64,000 nucleotides of DNA from Toxorhynchites rutilus septentrionalis. Taxonomy: Eukaryota; Arthropoda; Insecta; Diptera; Culicidae. Every line of letters begins with the position of its first letter. The first letter of the stretch is position 1. A model generated the notes under the pieces. The model saw only the letters and a list, made by a program, of their open reading frames with translations, was not told the DNA's origin and did no database searches. Positions 35,046 to 46,489 of this stretch are shown piece by piece. The stretch covers positions 115,174,216-115,238,215 of the forward strand of contig NC_073745.1 in the NCBI RefSeq assembly GCF_029784135.1, in the 5' to 3' direction. The position numbers and the translations under genes were made by a program.

Positions 35046-35725
35046 CCGTACAACCACACGGGTATACGGTTTGAAAGAAAATAAGATATTTTGTTGGGGT
35101 CCGCGTGTTTTATACTCTAGCGGTACACACTCACAGGATAGAGACAAATCGGCAGACTCAGCCAGAGGGGCGGGTCCAACGAGACAAACGAATGAGCGTT
35201 AAAAGGGAGCGATGGCAAAAAAATACATTCCATACTGATTTTAACCTCCGACCGAGAAGGTCGCGTTTTCTTTCAGCTCGGCAGTTTGGCGTTTTGGACA
35301 GCGGACTAGGACGTCTCCCCCTGGCGATTCCGAAGGAGTTAATTTTAATTATTTTTAAGTGGCAGCAGAAGAAGAGTGGAAGAAAGCAACAGCTCGCGTC
35401 GACTGTGGAGAGCGGGCGCTTGCCGGCAAACCGGAAAAGCGCGCGCTTTTCGGCGTCATAGACGCCACGCCCCCTTTTCGGGCAGTGTTGGCAGTTCAAC
35501 TGTAGTGTTGCTAAAATAAAAAATATAGTTAAAAAGAATTTAAACACGCATACAGAGAGTGAAGTGGCTGAAACAATTATCACAACAAGTGATTTTTCAT
35601 AGTGATTCGCGTCAATTGGTGGTTTTAAAGTGCTTTACCGGAACAAAGTGAACTTTCGGGTACATATCCCACTAGTGAAGATCCCTCAGTAAAGAATTTT
35701 TTTGTGATTATCACACTTTTTTCTG

Positions 35726-35750
35726 TTGACTATATCAGTGATATAGTCAA
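35726..35750 (+). promoter_or_regulatory. perfect 12-bp hairpin just before LINE ORF1
   Basis: TTGACTATATCA, one G, TGATATAGTCAA. It ends 8 bases before the ORF1 ATG at 35759. In RNA it could hinder or position initiation. Function is inference. Confidence 0.6.
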
Positions 35751-35758
35751 GCAGAAGC

Positions 35759-37158
35759 ATGGCTTCTAGTAGCTCCGGGCCTCCGGGAGGCCGGGCTACA
35801 AACTTCTACGAGGGCAGGCCTACCGAAGCCACCGCTCCACTATGGGCGGACCCCTCAAATGGCAACCTCCAAATACTGCTTCTCAGAGCTACAGGAGACA
35901 AGGTGCTTCCAACGAACCCCTTCACCGTGAGCAAAACCATCAATGCAGTTGCAAAAGATTTCAACAGCGCAAAACCACAGCGCGATGAAAAGAAGAAACT
36001 GCAATACATCTTGACAACTAGGGACGAGGATGTTGTCGGTAAGTTGCTTTCTATTACTAAACTAATAGACAACACCCCTGTAGAGGTGATCTTCCACCCA
36101 ACTTTGAACCAACGCAAATGCGTGGTAACATGTAGAGACGTAATCGATTTAAAAAACGAAGAACTAGCGAAAGAGCTTTCCGATCAGAAAGTGATCGACG
36201 TTAAGCGCATAGTCAGAAAAGACGGAGAATCCATTATTCATACACCAACACTAATCCTCACAATTCGCGGAACCGTGGTTCCCGAATTCATATATTTTGG
36301 CTTCATTCGCGCTGGGACTTGGAACTACTATCCGAACCCCATGCAGTGCTTCAAGTGTTTTAATTTTGGGCACACCAGCAAAAGATGCAAGCGCGAGGAC
36401 CCGCTATGCAGAAACTGCAGCAAAGAACATCCCAAAGACTTCGATTTTAAGATGTGCAACTCTCCAGCACTTTGCATCAATTGCCAAGGAAACCACTCCT
36501 CTTCAAGTAGGAAGTGTCCTAAATGGCTTGAAGAAAACGAAATAACTAGGACAAGAATAGATCGAGGAATCTCTTACAGAGAAGCCAAGAATCTACTCAC
36601 CCAAAACAACGGTCCAACCTTTTCAAGCGTCTTACAAGACAAAATTAACAAAATTCGGGCACCAATGGCCGGCTGCAAGTGCAAATGCAGCTGCGCCTCG
36701 GCCGCTTCTAGTCGCGAAAGCACTCGCTCAGTTATGGACACAACCATGACCGAATCGTCTACCGAAAGTTCGACAACCGAATCAGATAGTGAATCGGTAA
36801 TTTCAATGGATACATCCGAAGCCCCGAAAAAAACAAAAGGAAAATAAATAAAGAATCATCTTCAGAATCAGAACAAAAATCTGAAGATGAAACCCAAATC
36901 AATAAAGAAAGAAAAAGAACAAAAAATGAACAAAGAACCACAACACCAACGAATAACAACAACACAACCATAACAAAAAACAGCAACAACAACAACAACA
37001 ACGCACATCAAACAAAAAACAACAACAACAACGTACATACATAAAAAAACAACAACAACACACACACAACAAACACCCCAAAGACCTCCACACCAAACAA
37101 GAACAACAACACCCCGAAGAAAGCTTCTCTTTCCAAGGGTAAAGGACAATCGAACTAA
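35759..37158 (+). pseudogene. LINE ORF1 (gag-like, CCHC knuckles), frame broken near end
   Basis: RNA-binding structural protein of I-type LINEs. 35759-36847 is open for 362 residues: an RRM-like middle (VEVIFHPTLNQRKCVVTCRD), then three zinc knuckles (CFKCFNFGHTSKRC, CRNCSKEHPKDFDFKMC, CINCQGNHSSSSRKC), and a Ser/Thr-rich tail. Just after, another frame carries a low-complexity extension of Asn/Thr (CAA repeats), interrupted by a TAA at 37042. It ends LSKGKGQSN at 37158. I infer the original ORF1 ran to 37158 (about 465 residues), and that one frameshift at 36841-36850 and one stop now cut it. The truncated protein keeps all knuckles and may still work. Confidence 0.75.
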
Positions 37159-37199
37159 TCCTCTTTGGATAGTCCAAACACAACACAACTAAGACTTAG

Positions 37200-40100
37200 G
37201 AATTAGAGTTAAATCACTCTAACACATTCACTCCAATACAGAAATTCGGGATACAATGGAATATCAGAAGTATCCGACAAAATATTTTAGAATTGAACAT
37301 GCTTATTTCGAGCTCCAATCCTACAGTCATAGCCCTTCAGGAAACTATGACACCAAACAACTTCGATAAAAATTTCATTCCAAAGTTCATCACATACTTC
37401 AAAGAGGGTCCCAACCCCTCAAAAAACGGAGTTGCAATCGCAATCAAAGATGGCACTCCACATGATCTTCTTCCCATTACCACTGATCTTCAGGCAGTGG
37501 TAGTGCGCATTAAACACCCCTTTCCAATCACCGTCGTTAGCATCTACATCACTAATGATTCCAATCCGAACACTCTACGCGGCCAACTGGACCACCTGTT
37601 CGCCCAACTTCCCGCCCCAATCATGCTTATTGGTGATTTCAACGTCCACTCATACGCCTGGGGAGGTGCATACCTCGATCGAAAAGGATCCATCATTGAG
37701 GATTTCATATCCGACCATTCTCTTCTCCTTCTTAACAACGGCCAACACACCAGAATCCATTATTCTGGTACTACTTCAGCCATCGATCTCACTATAGTAT
37801 CAGACAAACTCTCTTCAAAGCTTTCTTGGAACATCCACGATGATACTTGCGGAAGCGATCATTTTCCAATCTTCACTTCCTTCGGCCAAACTTCTCCAGA
37901 GTTTTCAACAAGGCCAAGATGGAAATTTGAATACGTTGACTGGGCTGGCTATCAGTTTGACATTGAAAACCGCCTCTCCGCTAAACGAGATTGGACAGCC
38001 GAGGAATTCTCCAAAGTTGTCCTAGAAGTTGCAATGGTGCACATCCCCAGAACCAGTGGCATCCCTGGCAGGAAATGTGTCCCATGGTGGTCGCCTGAGC
38101 TGAAGGCAGCGATCAAAGGTCGACGTAAGGCCCTACGCAAATTAAGAAAGGCCCATCCGGACAGCACACTGAGACCCACTCTGCTTACAGAGTTCCAAAG
38201 GGCTCGCAAAGAAGCTAAGACTGCTATCAACACAGCCAAGCACAACAGTTGGGTTAAATTCGTCAACGAAATTAATCCCAACGCGTCAACAAAGGAGTTA
38301 TGGAGTAAGATTGGCAGGCTTCATGGCAAGAAAAGGAGCAAAGAATATAATCTTCTAATTAACGGTCAATACACCAATGACCGGAAAATCATCGCCGAGG
38401 CGTTTGGAGATTTCTTTGCATCCGCCTCCTCCAATCAAAACTACGACCAAACCTTTCTAACCCACAAAACGGAATGCGAAAGAATTCCCATCGATTTTCA
38501 TACCGATTTTTTGACTTCAACAAAAACCTCTCCCTCAAAGAGCTCGATTGGGTACTGAACAAAGTCAAACAAGGATCCACAGGACCTGATGACATCAGCT
38601 ACCCTATGCTTAAGAATCTTCCCCATCTCGGGAAAAAAGCACTTCTGAAGCTCCTCAACAAAGTCTGGGACAGTGGAACCCTCCCCAGTTGCTGGAAAGA
38701 GGGTTTAATGATCTGTATCCCGAAACCAGACATGAACAATCATCTTCTTGACAATTTCCGCCCCATCACTCTCCTAAGTTGTGTTGGGAAAGTCTTGGAA
38801 AAAATGATCAATCGACGCTTAACGACTTTTCTAGAGTCAAATAAGCTGATTGATCCCAGACAATTCGCCTTCCGTGCGGGAAAAGGTACAGAAGATTGCC
38901 TTGTAGCAATCGAAAAAATCCTAGACGACGCAACTGAAAAATTACACCACATTGATATTGTTTCTCTGGATTTATCCGAGGCCTTCGATCGGGCATGGAG
39001 GTACCCAGTGCTGAAAAGCCTTTTCGACTGGGGGATTCGTGGGAGATTAGGTCTCTTCATTAAAAGTTTTCTAGAAAACCGGTCTTTCAAAACCGTTATT
39101 AACAACCACCAATCTTCTCTAAAAATCCCAGAAAACGGCTTCCCACATAGCTCAGTACTTTCACCAAACCTCTTCAACATTGCCATGCAATCTCTATTCG
39201 AGATTATCCCGGACCATATAAAGATCATAGTCTATGCAGATGACATCACTCTTATCTCTACGAGCTGCTTCGGCTTAATTCAGAGAAAGAGGCTTCAAAA
39301 AACCTTAGACTCCATCCAAAACTGGGCTCTAAAAACAGGTTTTAAAATTTCCCCGGAGAAATCCAAACACATACATATCGGAAAAGCTCTAAGAAGGAGA
39401 ACCTATCTTCAGCTCAACAAAATCCCGATCCCTACAATGAGGACATTGAAAATACTAGGGGTTACTTTCGACAAGAAACTCAACCTCCTATCACATTCCC
39501 AAAAGACCAAAATAGCCACCAGAAAGAAACTGAACATCATCAAGGCTATCGCAGGCAACCTAGCCTCTGGTCATAGAAAGACGCTGCTAAATGTTGTAAA
39601 TGTTTGGTTGGTCCCACAAATCCTGTACGGAATAGGCACCTTCAGCCGTGGAGGGGACAGGGTGTTAAACACCATTCAACCAATTTACAATAAAGCAATT
39701 AGGCTCGCAATTGGCGCTTTTCCCTCCAGTCCTACTCTTGCTGTAATGGCAGAAAGTGGGCAACTTCCCTTCACCCACCTGGTAACAAAAGCCATCACCA
39801 ATAAAGCCATCCGTCACTTGTCACTCCCCGAAAGCGACCACAATGTCCCATTAATACATAGGGCTAAAACATGGTTCAAAAATCTCACAAACAAAGATCT
39901 TCCCGATATATGTGAACGTTCATCTGCGACGGGAAGAAATTGGAACGTCAAACCGCCGAACATTAACCTTGAACTTCTCAAGGCAGTTCGGGCGGGAGAC
40001 CCTTCTCCAAAAGTCAAAGCCTGCTTCAATAACCTCGGTGCATCCAATTTTCAAATTAATCACCAGGTATACACAGATGGTTCAGTCAATGCCGATGGAG

Positions 40101-40843
40101 TTGGATGTGGAATTTTTGAGAGTAGATACATAGGTAGCTTTTCTCTTCCACCGCAATGCTCCATCTTCAGTGCGGAAGCTTTCGCCCTTTTAATAGCTAC
40201 CCAAGAATGCACCCATGATTTTCTTCCTACCACAATATTTTCCGACTCAGCTAGCTGTCTCCACGATCTTCTAAGTGGAAACAGCAAACACCCATTGATT
40301 AAGCATACAGAAGAGGCTGCTTCAAATAAAAACATCTCCTTCTGCTGGGTTCCTGGTCACTCAGGAATACGCGGAAACACAGCCGCCGACATACTGGCCG
40401 GCAAGGGCAGCAAAATAGAACCCCTAGACATGCCCTGTCCTCCATCTGACATTGTCCGCTGGGTAAAACAGCAAGTCCGTGAAAGTTGGGACATAGGTTG
40501 GATAAACAGCCGTCCCACTCATCTTCATAAAATTAAAAATTCCACTCTCCCTTGGGAGGACCGTCTCAATAGTAGGGAAAGGCAAGTCCTTACCCGTCTT
40601 CGAATTGGGCACACTAACTTCACCCACTCACACTTGTTCTGCAGAGCCGAAAAACCCCAATGTGCTTGCAACGAAGCTCCGGTTTCCGTTAGCCATCTTT
40701 TACTTGAATGTCAACATACCAAAGATGCTCGAGTCCGACACAACATAGGTCAGAGTCTCCGAGATATCCTCAGTAGAGACGAGACCCAAGAAACCAATTT
40801 AATTGCGTTTCTGAAAGAAACCGACTTCTTTGGTAAAATCTAA
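37200..40843 (+). pseudogene. LINE ORF2: endonuclease, RT, RNase H, one frameshift
   Basis: Endonuclease: IQWNIRSIRQ (catalytic Asn, about 37254), VIALQETM (Glu), LIGDFNVHSYAWGG, GTTSAIDLTIVSD, CGSDHFPI (Asp-His). A T6 run at 38505-38510 is one base short and shifts the frame. RT then continues in a second frame: ELDWVLNKVKQGSTGPDDI, NFRPITLLSCVGKVLEK, VSLDLSEAFDRAW, and the catalytic box IVYADDITLIS at about 39230. The usual PQGSVLSP loop reads PHSSVLSP, an unusual loss of QG. RNase H: YTDGSVNAD, FSAEAFALL, FSDSASCL, WVPGHSGIRGNTAAD. A C-terminal Cys/His knuckle (CACNEAPVSVSHLLLEC) precedes the stop at 40843. No in-frame ATG precedes the endonuclease Asn. Confidence 0.88.
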
Positions 40844-41626
40844 ATCGAAATACTAAATACCTTGGAAATTGCTTATTAAAGTTCGCCACTTCACAGTCAT
40901 GTATGCGTGTTTATGTGTGTATACACATGTATGTACGGGTCGGAAGGAAGGAATTCATACATGTATATACACGCATTCAATAATAATAAATAACAAATAA
41001 TATAATATATACTTTCATACCCACATATACCTTCTATCCATTACATTATACTTTAATCAACTTCCTATTCCTACAGCCACACTCACCAAGGAGGATAAAT
41101 TCATTAAATAAACTTCTCCATTTTTCAGCTCTACTATATACCATTAAATTCAAAACCATTATATTTTATTATCTTTTCAAATTGTATTTCATTTCATTTC
41201 ACCCCACCCCACACCCACTCCTCCCCTCTTTCCTTCCCATACCACTCCCACCCCCTTCCACTCCGATAATCCCACCCAAATCCTTTCCACTCCTTTCCTT
41301 CCTATCCTCCTGAGAAGGGCCTTTTTGTTTTTTTTTGTTTTTGGAACGCGCCTTTCGCTGGATCACTTGTGCTTCGTTACTGCTTTGGTCCTCGGATCAG
41401 TAAATATTTACTTTTCTTTACAGCATATATTAAATATCTTATGAAGCATAGGATCCCTTCCTACCTTCTTCTTTAACCGAGAGTCGAGCGGACAGATCTG
41501 ATGAGTGATTTTTTTGGTTTCCCTTTCGCCAGTCCCCTCTGGGCTGGTTTTATTGTGGCTCTTCACTGGGCTAGAGGCGAATGAACTGCAAAGTTTAAAG
41601 CCTCTTAAAAACAAAGAAAGAAGAAG
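40844..41626 (+). other. 3' UTR of the I-type LINE
   Basis: Pyrimidine-rich (CCCACCCC... around 41205-41310), a short stem GAGAAGGGCC, then TAGAGGCGAATGAACTG... and a (GAA)n tail. The terminal 57 bp is what inserted alone at 30916. Confidence 0.75.
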
Positions 41627-41682
41627 AAAAATACATTCATTACGATTTGTTCGCTCGTTGGATTCACATGCAGGCTAAAAAG

Positions 41683-41698
41683 GGTCCTTTTCAGGATC
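41683..41698 (+). other. histone 3' stem-loop (+ strand)
   Basis: GGTCCTTTTCAGGATC: 6-bp stem with one G-T wobble and TTTC loop. It marks the 3' end of a divergently oriented histone gene (H2B is the usual partner of H2A) whose body is deleted. The sister at 44250-44265 has A changed to T at the stem base. Confidence 0.65.
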
Positions 41699-42265
41699 AC
41701 AAAATTATCTTCAATCTAAAGAGTTTATTGTTTTGTTATCACTCGATATCCCCATCTTGTTCGGCTAAACCTTTCTGTTCAGCGATTGCATTTGCACAGC
41801 TTTCACAGTTGGAAAATTTCTTCCCATCCAGCTTGTGACATATTTTACAGTAAATTACATTCAATGGCACGTCGCATTACCACCACTCAGTATCGGATTG
41901 GAGGTAATTTTAACCTGTAATTGATCATTTGCGATGACAGTGGTACAGTGTCGACTTTCAACGTGGGGTCATAATATGGACCCCGAACTCTATGTTTACA
42001 AAAATGTCCAACTAAATATGTCGCATTACAGGTCCGTCCAATTAGCTAAATGTCGAGATAAGTGTAAATTACTGTACTTTCAATCTAGAAACAATTTAAG
42101 AATTGGTGAAAATCAATAAGCTCAGAACAACTGCCAAATTCACATACTCATCAGATCCTGGCAAACAAATTATGAAAAAATCAATTTGTGTTTTATTATT
42201 ATTTTGGATAATGTTTTAGAAAGCATTGAACTGTATTTCCTAAACTCTTTTTTGGAAGGCTTAAT

Positions 42266-42281
42266 GGCCCTGAAAAGCGCC
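42266..42281 (-). other. histone 3' stem-loop, copy 1
   Basis: On the - strand GGCGCTTTTCAGGGCC: TTTC loop, one mismatch in the stem. About 430 bp after the H2A ATG at 42711, the spacing expected for a 375-bp H2A ORF plus short 3' UTR. Confidence 0.75.
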
Positions 42282-42469
42282 TTGTTTTATGGAATGGTTC
42301 CAATTTAGAAAACTTAGTACTCGTGGTTTTAAGAAAAACCATTTCGAACGCCCTCGATGCCGCCTTGTTCTGGTTTTGCCACCAAAGCAGATTGTATAAA
42401 GAACAAACTTTTTTCTTCTGCTACCTGCTGTCGTTTTGCGATTGCGTTTGCCACTCGCTGCAACTGCCT

Positions 42470-42711
42470 GTTGTTGTCTTGATGTCCACCGAACCGAATG
42501 TGGTCTGTTCTGAATGCGAGTTTTCTTATTGTCGCGAGCAGCTTTTCCACTTCGGCGGCCGAAACTATATAACGCCGTCTAGGTGGACTGATGCACTGAT
42601 ACTAACGCGCTCGACCTAGCGGCCTACCCTTGCGGGGAACTCCAGATCAACACGGTTCGAGCGGGATTTTACCTTTCCCTTCACTTTTCCTCCTTTACCA
42701 TGACCAGACAT
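42470..42711 (-). pseudogene. histone H2A pseudogene, copy 1
   Basis: ATG at 42711: MSGHGKGGKVKGKVKSRSNR, then FPARVGR-stop; the LLRKGNY region is deleted. It resumes ERV...A.V.L..V, stop, and after a frameshift AARDNKKTRI, identical to H2A. The remainder to the stem-loop is only faintly H2A-like (QGGI for QGGV). Confidence 0.88.
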
Positions 42712-43725
42712 GGCTGCTTGGGTTGGTTTGTTGATGTGTTGTGATGCGAACCGATGTGGTGTACGGTTTGAATGAGAATGATCGTTACGGAAGGAAGGAA
42801 GGTATTGTATTATAGAGACTTTAAACTTTTTCAGTTCATTCGTCTCTAGCCTTGAGAAAGGCCTTTTGAAAACTCTACTCTACTCTACTCCAGCGCTACC
42901 ACCTCCACCCTCTTGCCTTGAGAAAGGCACTCGATCCCTCGCCGTCCAGCTCGTCCAGCAACGATGTTGTCCAGTCGGTGTCCACACAAAGAATGATCGT
43001 TACGGCAGCGAAGCGGGAATTTTTAAGCTGACTGGCTGGCTCGAGAATTACGCATGTGTTAGACTGCGACCAATGTTTCTTTCTTTTTTTCCTTTTTCCT
43101 TTCCAATCGTGCTTCATTCTATTTCGCTGCTGCTCTGGTTGCCCGTTTTGGTCGGTACGATTTGAGTAGCACAAAATGGACCAATCAAAAATGGGCACAT
43201 AGTGCATTTTGACAATGCTTGATATTTCACAATTATTCAATTATTTATCTCAAGAAAAATGAAATGTTATTCGTTATGATAGATGCGTAGATATATTTCC
43301 TATCAATTGATGCAAAAACCTTTGCGATCTATTGAGAAATGCTCAAGTTATAAGCGTTTCAAATCTTGCATTTTTTCCTACTTGTTCAGTGCCTAGATTT
43401 CCATTTCACCCCCTATATCTTCCGGTTAGACGTAGTCCTACCTCAAAATGAAAAAAAGACGGGGGGGGGGGGGGTAATGTCGGGGACATAACCGGAGTGA
43501 CGTAGGACTATACAATGTGTTGTAATTTGAAGCCACTTTTAATTCGGAAACCATGCATGGGTTTGTAAAAACTGAATGATCAATTTAAAAGACCCCAACC
43601 ACCAATAAGTTCAAGAACAAGCATAAACAAAATAAATCAGTTTATATGATATGTCATATTATGTCACTTTAGAATGAATTGGTATTGTGAAAAACTTTTC
43701 ATAAATCTTCTTTGAAAGGTTTAAT

Positions 43726-43741
43726 GGCCCTGAAAAGCGCC
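43726..43741 (-). other. histone 3' stem-loop, copy 2
   Basis: Same GGCGCTTTTCAGGGCC as copies 1 and 3. Confidence 0.7.
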
Positions 43742-43829
43742 GTGTTTACGGTGGCTGGTTTTGCCACCAAAGCAGTCTGTATCAACAAAACTTTTTCCTT
43801 CTTCTACCTGCTGCCGTTTTGCGATTGCG

Positions 43830-44010
43830 TTTGCCACTCGCTGAAACTAGTTGTTGCCACCGAACCGAATGTGCTCTGTTCTGTAGGCGGGTTTCCTTAT
43901 TGTCGTGAGCAGCTTTGCAAGCCAACTCGAGCACTCCGGCGGCCGAAATTCTATAACCGCTATTAGGTATACTGGTGCTCCGGCACCAATCCGTTGATGC
44001 GATGTGATGT
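43830..44010 (-). pseudogene. histone H2A pseudogene, copy 2 (N-terminus missing)
   Basis: Starts at RIGAGAPVYL; then after a frameshift AAGVLELACKAAHDNKETR, matching H2A AAEVLELAGNAARDNKKTR. The basic N-terminal tail is deleted. Closest to copy 0 in its details. Confidence 0.85.
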
Positions 44011-44822
44011 GAAACGATGCCATACAACCACACTGATTTACGGTTTGAAAGAGAATGATATATTTTTCAGCGAATCCGCGCATTTTGTACTCTAGCGGTA
44101 CACACTCACAGGATAGAGACAAATCGGCAGACTCAGCCAAAGGGGCCAGTCCAACGAGACGAACAAATGAGCGTTAAAAGGTAGCGATGGCAAAAAAATA
44201 CATTCATTACGATTTGTTTGCTCGTTGGATTCACATGCAGGCTAAAAAGGGTCCTTTTCTGGATCACAAAATGATCTTCAATCTAAAGAGTTTATTGTTT
44301 TGTTATCACTCGATATCCCCATCTTGTTCGGCTAAACCTTTCTGTTTAGCGACTGCGTTTGCCACTCGCCACAACTTTCACAGTTGGAAAATTTCTTCCC
44401 ATCCAGCTTGTGACATATTGTACAGTAAATTACATTCAGTCGCATTACCACCACTCAGTGTTGGATTGGAGGTAATTTTAACCTGTAATTGAACATTTGC
44501 GATGACAGTGGTACAGTGTCGACTTTCAAGGTGGGGTCATAATTTGGACCCCGAACTCTATTGTCCAACTAAATATGTCGCATTACAGGTCCGTCCAATT
44601 AGCTAAATGTCGAGATAAGTGTAAATTACTGTACTTTCAATCTAGAAGCAATTTAAGAATTGGTGAAAATCAATAAGCTCAGAACAACTGCCAAATTCAC
44701 ATACTCATCATATCCTGGCAAACAAATTATGAAAAAATCAATTTGTGTTTTATTATTATTTTGGATATTGTTTTAGAAAGCATTGAACTGTATTTCCTAA
44801 ACTCTTTTTTGGAAGGTTTAAT

Positions 44823-44838
44823 GGCCCTGAAAAGCGCC
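44823..44838 (-). other. histone 3' stem-loop, copy 3
   Basis: GGCGCTTTTCAGGGCC on the - strand, 442 bp after the ATG at 45280. Confidence 0.75.
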
Positions 44839-45029
44839 TTGTTTTATGGAATGGTTCCAATTTAGAAAACTTAGTACTCGTGGTTTTGAAAAAAACCATT
44901 TCGAACGCCCTCGATGCCGCCTTGTTCTGGATTTGGCACCAAAGCAGTATAAAGAACAAATTTTTTTCTTCTGCTACCTGCTGCCGTTTTGCGATTGCGT
45001 TTGCCACTCGCCACTCGCTGCAACTGCCT

Positions 45030-45280
45030 GTTGTTGTCTTGATGTCCACCGAACCGAATGTGGTCTGTTCTGAATGCGGGTTTTCTTATCGTCGCGAGCA
45101 GCTTTGCCAGCCAACTCGATCACTTCGGCGGCCGAAACTATATAACGCCGTCTAGGTGGACTGGTGCACTGGTACTAACGCGCTCGGCCTAGCTACCCTT
45201 GCGGGGAACTCCAGACCAACACGGTTCGAGCGGGATTTTGCCTTTCCCTTCACTTTTTCTCCTTTACCATGTCCAGACAT
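45030..45280 (-). pseudogene. histone H2A pseudogene, copy 3
   Basis: ATG at 45280: MSGHGKGEKVKGKAKSRSNR, FPARVA, then AERVSTSAPVHLDGVI-stop and, shifted, SAAEVIELAGKAARDDKKTRI. It is the least damaged copy in its central helix (AAEVxELAGxAARD.KKTRI). Stops and the LLRKGNY deletion are shared with copy 1, so both come from one already broken unit. Confidence 0.88.
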
Positions 45281-46029
45281 GGCTGCTTGGGTTGGTTTGT
45301 TGATGTGTTGTGATGCGAACCGATGTGGTGTACGGTTTGAATGAGAATGATCGTTACGGAAGGAAGGAAGGTATTGTATTATAGAGACTTTAAACTTTTT
45401 CAGTTCATTCGTCTCTAGCCTTGAGAAAGGCCCTTTGAAAACTCTACTCTACTCTACTCCAGCGCTACCACCTCCACCCTCTTGCCTTGAGAAAGGCACT
45501 CGATCCCTCGCCGTCCAGCTCGTCCAGCAACGATGTTGTCCAGTCGGTGTCCACACAAAGAATGATCGTTACGGCAGCGGAGCGGGAATTTTTAAGCTAC
45601 CTGGCTGGCTCGAGAATTACGCATGTGTGAGACTGCGACCAAAATTTCGCTCATTTTTTTTCTTTTTCCTTTCCAATCGTGCTTCATTCTATTTCGCTGC
45701 TGCTCTGGTTTCCTGTTTTGGTCGGTACGATTTGAGGAGCACAAAATGGACCAATCAAAAATGGGCACATAGTGAATTTGGACAATGCTTGATATTTCAC
45801 AATTATTCAATTATTTATCTCAAGAAAAATGAAATGTTATTCGTTATCATAGATGCGTAGATATATTTTCTATCAATTGATGCAAAAACCTTTGCGATCT
45901 ATTGGGAAATGCTCGAGTTATAAGCGCATTGTCTTGCATTTTTTCCTACTTGTCTAGATTTCCATTTCACCTCCTATATCTTCCGGTTAGACGTAGTCCT
46001 ACGTCAAAAAAACAACGGAGAAAAACTAT

Positions 46030-46480
46030 TGTATAAAGGAGTTTGTTCGAACTCAATGTCCTGGAAAAAAGGTAATGAAGATGATCGAGTTTCGAGCGAC
46101 ATAGCATGCTGTTATAACTATTTCGCAAATAGTGACGTCAGTCGTTGTGTTGATCTTTGATTGCCCACCACATCCATGTAATAATGCTATTTTCAGGAAG
46201 TAATTTTTCAATTAAAAACGTACATTTTTGTAGGGCTCCCGCTGAATATGAGGCTATTTTGATAGCGTGGAGTGAATATTTGTGAAATCACGTCGAAAAA
46301 GACCGATAAAAGTGATATTTCCATGTGCGATTTTCACTCCCCCACGTTCATAGAAACAAACGAAGTTTCACTATTTTACCGTTATGAAGCTGACGTTTCG
46401 AAGGCTCTCAGTGTCGGCGAGTAGGTTGTGGGATAATAATCGCCAATCAATCAAAATTTCACCGAAAATGAAACCATCAA
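46030..46480. other. no gene recognised
   Basis: Between the histone-derived array and the Tc1 remnant. No repeat ends or coding similarity seen. Confidence 0.35.
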
Positions 46481-46489
46481 GACTATCCT

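Larger units (their letters stand above)
35231..41626 (+). mobile_element. full-length I-type LINE, 6.4 kb
   Basis: AAAAATACATTC precedes it (about 35219-35230) and follows it (41627-41638). The sister histone unit at 44180-44230 shows the unbroken target (GCAAAAAAATACATTCATTA). Contents: 5' UTR of about 530 bp, ORF1, CAA-rich spacer, ORF2 with endonuclease, RT and RNase H, a C/T-rich 3' UTR and a (GAA)n tail. Few lesions, so a young copy. Confidence 0.92.
41630..46020. repeat. decayed histone units with a 1.85-kb direct duplication
   Basis: 41630-43465 and 44195-46020 are near-identical direct copies about 2.57 kb apart. Between them, 43466-44190 resembles 34380-35230 left of the LINE. Each copy carries an H2A pseudogene on the - strand, its 3' stem-loop, and on the + side a short 5' remnant of the divergent neighbour. 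The array was probably four units before the LINE landed. Confidence 0.8.

Noticed and set aside
36868..37188. Cys/Val/Phe-rich frames on the - strand
   Set aside because: Antisense of the CAA-rich tail of the LINE ORF1; low complexity only.
42866..42900. (TCTAC)n run and a G14 run at 43461 as regulatory sites
   Set aside because: Simple sequence; the TCTAC run is present in both duplicated units and carries no further signal.
34552..45280. Functional histone genes
   Set aside because: All four H2A frames have stops, shifts or deletions; only the hairpins look intact.
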